7,246 nt of DNA from Bdellovibrionales bacterium (GTDB lineage: Bacteria; Bdellovibrionota; Bacteriovoracia; Bacteriovoracales; Bacteriovoracaceae): positions 1 through 7,246 of the forward strand of contig JAHFAA010000186.1 of the NCBI GenBank assembly GCA_023250775.1, written 5' to 3'. Below, piece after piece: positions 1 to 4,210 of the stretch. A program made the translations under genes and the position numbers. Every line of letters starts with the position of its first letter. Position 1 is the first letter of the stretch. Below the pieces are notes generated by a model. That model ran no database searches, was not told where the DNA came from, and was given only the letters and a program-made list of their open reading frames with translations.

Positions 1-168
1 TGATTTCTCAAGTCGCGATTTCCAAAAATCTTCATGATAGAAATTGGCAGGCATTTCCGGATTCCAAGGCGCAAAATGTTCTTCGTCATTTTGTCTGTGG
101 AATTCAATAATCTCGGGAATGTCCGAGGCCAGTCCTAAGCGGGAAATTGTCCGCGCTGATTCAATCAT
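1..168 (-). CDS. GNAT-family N-acetyltransferase, RimJ/RimL-like (N-terminal part, cut by window edge)
   Basis: Reading the minus strand from ATG 168-166 gives 56 residues open to base 1, beginning MIESARTISRLGLASDIPEI. The pattern RLGLASDIPEIIEFHRQN, then HFAPWNPEMP and FYHEDFWKSRLE, matches the N-terminus of GNAT acetyltransferases of the RimJ/RimL type (residues about 8-56: first beta strand, helix 1, then the APW segment before helix 2). Family members transfer an acetyl group from acetyl-CoA to an amine, such as a ribosomal-protein N-terminus, in the cytoplasm. The acetyl-CoA-binding motif A lies outside the window, so activity cannot be judged. The ATG overlaps the TGA of the upstream Dabb gene as ATGA, so the two are probably co-transcribed and translationally coupled. 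The family call rests on N-terminal similarity only; the substrate is unknown. Confidence 0.8.
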   Translation of the reverse strand, partial: MIESARTISRLGLASDIPEIIEFHRQNDEEHFAPWNPEMPANFYHEDFWKSRLEKS

Positions 169-473
169 GATCTTAAATCCACACACATGCGATTTTGACG
201 AACCTTGCCGATGAAGCTGGCCACTTCCTCATGCAAAGGATGAGTTTGGTATGAGGCGAGAGCTTCCCATGACTCATGAACTGTTTCGAGCATCAGATCA
301 CCCGATTTTTCTTGCGCATTTTCATTCAGAAAAACATGAAGATCAACAAGCCCGGGGATGCGGCCGCGCAAGGCCTCCAGTTTTTTTTTGACCAAAAGAA
401 TATTTTGCCGGCGAGTATTTCCTTCTGCCTCATCCTTCATAGTCCACAGAACCACATGTCTAATCGTGCTCAT
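165..473 (-). CDS. Dabb (stress-responsive alpha/beta barrel) domain protein
   Basis: This 102-residue protein is almost entirely one Dabb domain. It opens with IRHVVLWTMKDEAEG (residues 4-18), followed by a helix rich in Lys/Leu, IPGLVDLHVFLNEN (about 39-52), a DLMLETVHESWEALASYQTHP segment in two parts (about 59-79), and ends near RQNRMCVDLRS. This order of strand-helix-strand with the final VD is typical of the family, which forms small dimeric ferredoxin-like barrels. Most members are uncharacterised; a few plant and bacterial ones are stress-induced or act on polyketides. There is no signal peptide, so it should be cytoplasmic. The start is supported by a GGGAG Shine-Dalgarno (minus strand, 481-486) about 7 bases upstream. 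It is the first gene of a minus-strand pair with the GNAT gene, sharing ATGA. The biological role cannot be read from the sequence. Confidence 0.85.
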   Translation of the reverse strand: MSTIRHVVLWTMKDEAEGNTRRQNILLVKKKLEALRGRIPGLVDLHVFLNENAQEKSGDLMLETVHESWEALASYQTHPLHEEVASFIGKVRQNRMCVDLRS

Positions 474-499
474 AAATTTTCTCCCAAAACAAGAGCGAC

Positions 500-528
500 A
501 TTAAAACATGAAGAAATAAAGAAATCAA
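500..528 (-). promoter_or_regulatory. Candidate sigma70-type promoter for the Dabb-GNAT pair
   Basis: On the minus strand, TTGATT (528-523) is followed by exactly 17 bases and then TTTAAT (505-500). A TG one base before the -10 hexamer gives an extended -10 (TGTTTTAAT). The hexamers match 4/6 and 5/6 of consensus. The predicted transcript would start near 493, leaving about 20 bases before the ATG, room for the GGGAG ribosome site. It is a pattern match only. Confidence 0.45.
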
Positions 529-690
529 AGAAGTGAAAGTTGTTGATGGAGAAAACTTCATCACACATTTTATTTGTTATGAGGACGCTGGCCACAGGCC
601 TTAGAACTCCTCAAGACAAATCGAGCACTGGGAGCTGATTCATTGGATTGAATGATTTTCTCAAACTCTTTTTTTATAAACACCTGCAAA

Positions 691-721
691 TTTTACAAGG
701 GGTTTCCATCCTGTTGTAAAA
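691..721. repeat. 8-bp perfect inverted repeat, possible operator
   Basis: TTTTACAA (691-698) is matched by its exact reverse complement TTGTAAAA (714-721) across a 15-base spacer, so the half-site centres are 23 bases apart, about two helical turns. It lies downstream of a TATAAA box (675-680) and upstream of a TATATT box (758-763), a position suited to a dimeric regulator. Neither strand has a following T-run, so it is not a rho-independent terminator. A chance origin is possible in this AT-rich spacer. Confidence 0.35.
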
Positions 722-793
722 AGTTCACGCACTGCGGCATCGCCTCCCAAAATCAGGTATATTACCTTCGGGTTCAACCATGGGAGAGGGTAT

Positions 794-1288
794 ATGAAAA
801 TTGCGAATACTTTGGTCTTTTTGGCACTTTTAACCGCCGGGACTTCTGCCTATGGCAGTACGGTTGTTTCGAACAAGAGCTGCAAGATTGTTCTCGATAC
901 TCAATTTGAAACCAACGGTGTGAATCAAATCCTGGCGGAACTCACCACGCGCGCACTGAAGAAAAAAGGCTACTCGGTTGTCGCCGCCGAAGGCGCTGAT
1001 GATGCCTTGGCACTTAAAGTCGCACTCTCAACAAAAATTGGCAGATTTTTTGGAACCTGTACCATTAGCTCAGCGCTGCGTGGCACTTATGCTGGCGAAG
1101 AAGAAGGAGTGGTGCTGAAAAATGTGGTCAATCGCTGGGGACTGATCTCAAAAATGGGCAGCGCCTGTATCTCTGCCGCCAAAACTGTCGCCAATGATCT
1201 ACCAGATTGTGAAAAAATTCAGGGTGGTCACCCTACAGTAACTCCGACACCTGCGCCGACGCCGACCCCGACACCGGCACCCAATTAA
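794..1288 (+). CDS. Secreted/periplasmic four-cysteine protein with Pro/Thr tail, unknown function
   Basis: I do not recognise this 164-residue protein. Residues 1 to about 20 form a Sec signal peptide (MKIANTLVFLALLTAGTSAYG) with probable cleavage near SAYG; no lipobox Cys is present. The mature part has four cysteines (30, 89, 125, 139), which would suit two disulfides in the periplasm. A helix-strand pattern at about 43-77 (QILAELTTRALKKKGYSVV, then ADDALALKVALS) resembles the small alpha/beta domains of some envelope lipoproteins; this is a fold impression only. Residues 147-164 are a low-complexity PTPAP-type tail that could be a flexible linker or wall-contacting stalk. The ATG at 794 has GGGAG 7 bases upstream. 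The next gene, also for an exported protein, follows on the same strand after 52 bases. Confidence 0.75.
   Translation: MKIANTLVFLALLTAGTSAYGSTVVSNKSCKIVLDTQFETNGVNQILAELTTRALKKKGYSVVAAEGADDALALKVALSTKIGRFFGTCTISSALRGTYAGEEEGVVLKNVVNRWGLISKMGSACISAAKTVANDLPDCEKIQGGHPTVTPTPAPTPTPTPAPN
1241..1282 (+). repeat. Degenerate 6-base repeats encoding the Pro/Thr tail
   Basis: The 3' end of the secreted-protein gene is a run of near-repeated hexamers of the type CCGACA, CCTGCG, CCGACG, CCGACC, CCGGCA, coding for alternating Pro-Thr and Pro-Ala. It is markedly more GC-rich than the surroundings. Just upstream, AGGGTG-GT-CACCCT (1221-1234) is a perfect inverted repeat at the boundary between the folded domain and the tail. 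Such tracts readily change copy number, so tail length may vary among strains. Confidence 0.6.
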
Positions 1289-1304
1289 AAAAACGCTCTT
1301 TTCC

Positions 1305-1332
1305 TGGCCATCGAATTTCATTTGAGTATGAT
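1305..1332 (+). promoter_or_regulatory. Candidate promoter placing the transcript start at or next to the ATG (leaderless C39-like gene)
   Basis: TGGCCA (1305-1310, 4/6 of the -35 consensus), 16 bases, then TATGAT (1327-1332, 5/6 of the -10 consensus). Counting 7-9 bases on from the -10 puts the transcript start at 1339-1341, that is, at the ATG itself. This fits the absence of a Shine-Dalgarno before that start. The -35 is weak and read-through from the upstream gene is an alternative. Confidence 0.3.
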
Positions 1333-1339
1333 TAATCAT
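1328..1339. promoter_or_regulatory. 12-bp perfect palindrome abutting the C39-like start codon
   Basis: ATGATTAATCAT reads identically on both strands, ends one base before the ATG at 1341 and overlaps the candidate -10 box. A bound dimeric repressor, or a small mRNA hairpin, at this position could control the gene. It could also be chance, since it is short and AT-rich. Confidence 0.35.
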
Positions 1340-1340
1340 C

Positions 1341-1982
1341 ATGCGATTAGGTCTTATTTTATGGCTTGTTTTTTCTTGGGTGCAGACCTCAGCGTCCGCA
1401 CCTGAATTTCCTAAGGGCTCTTTGCCCGTAGCATTCTATCAGCAAAAAACAGATTACGGCTGTGGCGCCGCGGCCCTTCTGGCGGTGCTTCGATACTGGC
1501 AAGTCTATCGCGGCAGCGAGCGAGCTTTATACCCTCTCCTTGGCACAGACGCCGACAGCGGGACGCAGTGGACCGAAATTCACAAAGTGGCCCGGCATTT
1601 TGGACTTGTGTCCAAGGTGACGGAAAATACTTCGATCGAAGAATTGCGCAAATCTCTGGCGGAAGGCAAGACCGTGATCCTGGAAATACAGGCCTGGACG
1701 GATGATACCTCGCCTCACCATCGCTGGGATAATGATTGGATTGATGGCCATTACACCACCTTGGTGGGCATGGATAGCGAATATGCTTATTTTATGGATA
1801 GCTCTTCTGATGGCCCCTACATCTACGTGACGATCAACGAGCTGATGAAACGATGGCATAATTGGGCCGTGGGCTTTGATGGGGTGGAAAGAAAATATCA
1901 GCGTGTCGCCCTCCATCTTATGGGCAAAACTCACGGGCCTTCGCATTTTCAATTTCCCGTGCCGATTGCACCACTCGAATAA
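1341..1982 (+). CDS. Exported C39-peptidase-like (papain-fold) protein
   Basis: The 213-residue product has a signal peptide (residues 1-20, MRLGLILWLVFSWVQTSASA, cleavage after ASA) and then one papain-like domain of the C39 type. The expected catalytic set is visible in order: Gln35 for the oxyanion hole in YQQKTDYG, Cys41 in DYGCGAAALLAVLRYW, His137 in DGHYTTLVG and Asp153 in FMDSSSDG. C39 domains are best known as the double-glycine leader peptidases of bacteriocin exporters. Here there is no ABC transporter or membrane domain, so this is a standalone, exported family member that probably cleaves a peptide or isopeptide bond in the envelope or outside; the substrate is unknown. The ATG is the only Met start after an in-frame TGA (1329-1331) and has no clear ribosome site. 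Its stop is 5 bases from the convergent cytochrome b gene. Function is inferred from motif order. Confidence 0.75.
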   Translation: MRLGLILWLVFSWVQTSASAPEFPKGSLPVAFYQQKTDYGCGAAALLAVLRYWQVYRGSERALYPLLGTDADSGTQWTEIHKVARHFGLVSKVTENTSIEELRKSLAEGKTVILEIQAWTDDTSPHHRWDNDWIDGHYTTLVGMDSEYAYFMDSSSDGPYIYVTINELMKRWHNWAVGFDGVERKYQRVALHLMGKTHGPSHFQFPVPIAPLE

Positions 1983-1987
1983 TCTAC

Positions 1988-2815
1988 CTATTGCAAATGA
2001 TTCACTCTGAAAAATAACGCCACCATGATATGGATCACGGCGACGAGATACATGAAAACAGCAAAAGGAAAATGGAAGGAATGCCAGTAACCTAGGAGGA
2101 GTTTAAAAGGCTCCAACAATACCGCTCGTCTGTTCTCTCTTCCTATGATTTTAAGGAAGTCACCTTCCCTTTTACTTAGCCCAAAAGGTTTTCCAGGATT
2201 GGTAAAGAGCATTCTGGCCTCGGCAGTCAGAGATGAAAAAAAAGCGATAAAAGGATTGGAAACATTTTCCGAAACTCCGGCGCAACGATAGGCATGCTGA
2301 AAAATACGGGAAAAATCTTCATCACTAAAGCTCTTTCGTTTTCTATTAATGAAGACACTTTTCAAAGACAAAAGATAACTCGTGATTTCTTCCTTCTTTT
2401 TCAAAGTCTGAATATAGACATACTTTCCGAAAATTCCGCTGGTCGAGGATATGATCATGCTCCAAAAGCTAATGGAGACGAGGCCGTGCACCTTGAAGTT
2501 ACAGTGAAAGATAATTAAAATTGGTCCGAGGATTCCACAGAAAATATGAAATTCCAGCCAATCCGAAAGTTTCCCTAGTTTTTTAAATACATTGTATCTT
2601 TTTCTTAACGAATAAACATTCATCGCAAGCATGAGGCCAAAACCTACGCAACCGAGTAAAAAACTCAATGGATATCCTGGAGCAGGATTGAGATTAAACT
2701 TTCCCAGCTTCGCTAGCAGACCTTCAGAGTGAAGCACTCCATTTAACACCGCATACTCGTGGCCAAAAAAAATAATCGTTATAAGATAAATAAATTTGTA
2801 AATGGTGAGCTTCAT
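1988..2815 (-). CDS. Membrane b-type cytochrome, ferric reductase/NOX-like bis-haem core without a flavin domain
   Basis: The 275-residue protein has about five membrane helices: 4-24, 48-70, 85-106, 111-133 and 245-269. His90 and His104 lie 14 apart in helix 3 (EFHIFCGILGP to IIFHCNF), and His248 and His262 lie 14 apart in helix 5 (HSFHFPFAVF to VIHIM). Two H-x13-H pairs on two helices are the arrangement that holds two stacked b haems in ferric reductases and NADPH oxidases. Lys/Arg clusters at 71-84 and 138-162 place those loops inside, so His90/His248 would bind the inner haem and His104/His262 the outer. The protein stops right after helix 5, with no FAD or NAD(P)H domain, so electrons must come from quinol or a partner. 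The ATG is preceded by a weak GAAG. It is divergent from the barrel-cytochrome operon, suggesting an inner-membrane entry point for it. The exact family is not certain. Confidence 0.72.
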   Translation of the reverse strand: MKLTIYKFIYLITIIFFGHEYAVLNGVLHSEGLLAKLGKFNLNPAPGYPLSFLLGCVGFGLMLAMNVYSLRKRYNVFKKLGKLSDWLEFHIFCGILGPILIIFHCNFKVHGLVSISFWSMIISSTSGIFGKYVYIQTLKKKEEITSYLLSLKSVFINRKRKSFSDEDFSRIFQHAYRCAGVSENVSNPFIAFFSSLTAEARMLFTNPGKPFGLSKREGDFLKIIGRENRRAVLLEPFKLLLGYWHSFHFPFAVFMYLVAVIHIMVALFFRVNHLQ

Positions 2816-2881
2816 AATATACTTCGAATTAGCTTATCGTTAGTCAGTGTACATTAAACTGAAGCAAATGCAGAAGACTAA
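2816..2881. promoter_or_regulatory. Divergent control region of cytochrome b and the barrel-cytochrome operon
   Basis: These 66 bases must carry, or overlap, promoters for both directions. No clean -35/-10 pair is visible either way. Candidate boxes are TACATT (2850-2855, plus) and TTTAAT (2859-2854, minus), which overlap each other, so the two transcripts may compete. A 19-base imperfect palindrome covers both boxes. Confidence 0.5.
2844..2862. promoter_or_regulatory. 19-bp imperfect palindrome, candidate shared operator
   Basis: TCAGTGTACATTAAACTGA is symmetric about base 2853 with 7 of 9 base pairs matching (arms TCAGT/ACTGA plus an inner TA/TA). It covers the overlapping candidate -10 boxes of both divergent genes, where a single dimeric regulator could control the whole electron-transfer set. 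It does not match the FNR or Fur consensus that I know. Confidence 0.4.
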
Positions 2882-4210
2882 TTGATCAAATTTTTAACTC
2901 TTATTTTCCTCATTCTTTTTTCCAGTAATGCCTATTGCGGTTACTATGGCAGATTTATTTCAGGTGCATTTTTATCCAAGGAGGTTTTCCGAGATTCGCA
3001 GGTTGATCGATACAACGACGTGGCAATTTTGTCTGAGCGAATGTATGCCAGTTTTGATGACCTGATCTGGAATAAGGCTGAATTCACTGTTGATGTGAGA
3101 GATAAAGAAAATTTCTTTGATAAACTCGACAGAGAAAGACAAACATTAACTGAAAAAAATAAATTGCAACTCCATCAATTAAACTTTCACAAACCAGCAG
3201 AAAATAATGCTGTCGCCTTCTCGCTGGGAAGATTTCCACTTAGTGAGGCAGGGGGAATCTATTTGGATGGTTTGGATTTGGGAGTTAGAAAAACTCTTGT
3301 TGGCCTGTCAACTAAGTTTTCCCTTTTCTATGGACTCAATCCACAACTAACCCAAGAGTCGGGAATTAACATAGACAAAAATATAACAGCGTATGGTGGA
3401 TACATCACCTTTGAAGACAAAGATAAAAACTTAGATAAATATTTTTTCTCCACCAACTCCTTGGTGCGACAAGTTTACAAGTCGGAAGTTGACCGATTCT
3501 ATTTTTATAACAACACAAGTATGCAGTCGTCGAACGGACAGAGTTTTTTGTCGCTTTTGTATCTCGATCTTGTCCCCAAGGTTAATGTCCAAAATTTTTG
3601 GTCAACCTATGCTTCAAGCATAAGCTCTCATTACAAACTCCGAGCTTCGTTGTCGACAATCGATTCCCTCCATTATACAAGGATTCAAGATGTAAGAGAG
3701 ACCCTCCCCTCCTGTCGCTATCATCAGTCTTCTATTTCTATTAGAAGGCCGGGAGACTATGGCGAAACATCCTATGAGGCGAAGTTGTCAGCGGGTTTGC
3801 GTGAGGTGGATAAGAAGAATTTGGCTGAACTAAAAGTAGGCGCTCTTTATCCGAGAATTATTAAAGATGAAATAAGTGGCACGATGAATCTAGGAATCAG
3901 AAAAAATTTTGTTACAAACGACCTGCTCTACGGTTTTGGATTGCTCCACTCGAATAAGTTCAGAGAACTTTCCCTCAATCAGGATTTTCAATTTGAAAAG
4001 CGTTTAAACGAGAAACTGAATATCGCATACATCACTGAGGCCGGGTATACAAAGTTTTTTGACCGCAGTTTGTTTGGCGTCGTCTCGGTGCAAAACATTC
4101 GTGATAACAATGTTTCCATTTTTAGTATCCTTTTGAAAATCTCCTACCGTTTTGGCGAAGGCGGCCAGGCCCCGATCCGTGATGGTTCTCCACCTATGGG
4201 GCCGCTATGA
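2882..4210 (+). CDS. Predicted outer-membrane beta-barrel (porin-like) partner of the 30-haem cytochrome
   Basis: The 442-residue product starts with a signal peptide (MIKFLTLIFLILFSSNAYC, cleavage near residue 19-20). The rest is a succession of amphipathic strands with aromatic girdles and charged turns, without hydrophobic helices, as in outer-membrane barrels. A landmark is SLGRFPLSEAGGIYLDGLDL (114-133). The last clear strand ends in YRF (422-424), the aromatic end expected of a barrel, but an 18-residue Gly/Pro-rich tail follows. There is no CXXCH. The start must be TTG 2882: an in-frame TAA lies directly before it, and the next Met is residue 54, which would lose the signal peptide. 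AGAAG upstream is a poor ribosome site. Its stop overlaps the cytochrome start as ATGA. By analogy with porin-cytochrome conduits (MtrB with MtrA), it may sheathe or dock the cytochrome; it is shorter than MtrB. I do not recognise its exact family. Confidence 0.65.
   Translation: MIKFLTLIFLILFSSNAYCGYYGRFISGAFLSKEVFRDSQVDRYNDVAILSERMYASFDDLIWNKAEFTVDVRDKENFFDKLDRERQTLTEKNKLQLHQLNFHKPAENNAVAFSLGRFPLSEAGGIYLDGLDLGVRKTLVGLSTKFSLFYGLNPQLTQESGINIDKNITAYGGYITFEDKDKNLDKYFFSTNSLVRQVYKSEVDRFYFYNNTSMQSSNGQSFLSLLYLDLVPKVNVQNFWSTYASSISSHYKLRASLSTIDSLHYTRIQDVRETLPSCRYHQSSISIRRPGDYGETSYEAKLSAGLREVDKKNLAELKVGALYPRIIKDEISGTMNLGIRKNFVTNDLLYGFGLLHSNKFRELSLNQDFQFEKRLNEKLNIAYITEAGYTKFFDRSLFGVVSVQNIRDNNVSIFSILLKISYRFGEGGQAPIRDGSPPMGPL

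Larger units (their letters stand above)
474..793. other. 320-base intergenic spacer between divergent genes
   Basis: No convincing gene is seen here. The left end holds the candidate promoter and ribosome site for the leftward Dabb gene. The right end must hold the promoter of the rightward secreted-protein gene. Candidate -10 boxes are TATAAA at 675-680 and TATATT at 758-763, but neither has a good -35 at 16-18 bases. An 8-base inverted repeat sits between them at 691-721. The ribosome site GGGAG at 782-786 precedes the ATG by 7 bases. The stretch from about 540 to 640 has no recognisable content; no tRNA or structured RNA could be recognised by eye. Confidence 0.6.

Noticed and set aside
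276..536. 86-codon plus-strand open frame
   Set aside because: It lies antisense to the well-supported Dabb gene, has no family resemblance or ribosome site, and runs through the Dabb promoter.
590..600. GGCC-ACA-GGCC hairpin as a terminator
   Set aside because: It has a four-base stem with a three-base loop and no T-run on either side; too weak.
579..638. 19-codon ORF (MRTLATGLRTPQDK...) in the intergenic spacer
   Set aside because: It has no ribosome site at a usable distance and no recognisable product; it is within chance expectation.
652..909. 85-codon plus-strand open frame
   Set aside because: It overlaps the start of the secreted-protein gene in another frame; the 794 frame has the ribosome site and a signal peptide.
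1527..1952. 141-codon minus-strand open frame
   Set aside because: It is the antisense shadow of the C39-like gene, whose catalytic residues are all in the plus-strand frame; the antisense product has no coherent domain.
2882..2944. Lipoprotein signal (Cys19) in the barrel protein
   Set aside because: The bases before Cys encode N-A-Y, and Tyr at -1 is not allowed in a lipobox; ordinary signal peptidase I cleavage is more likely.
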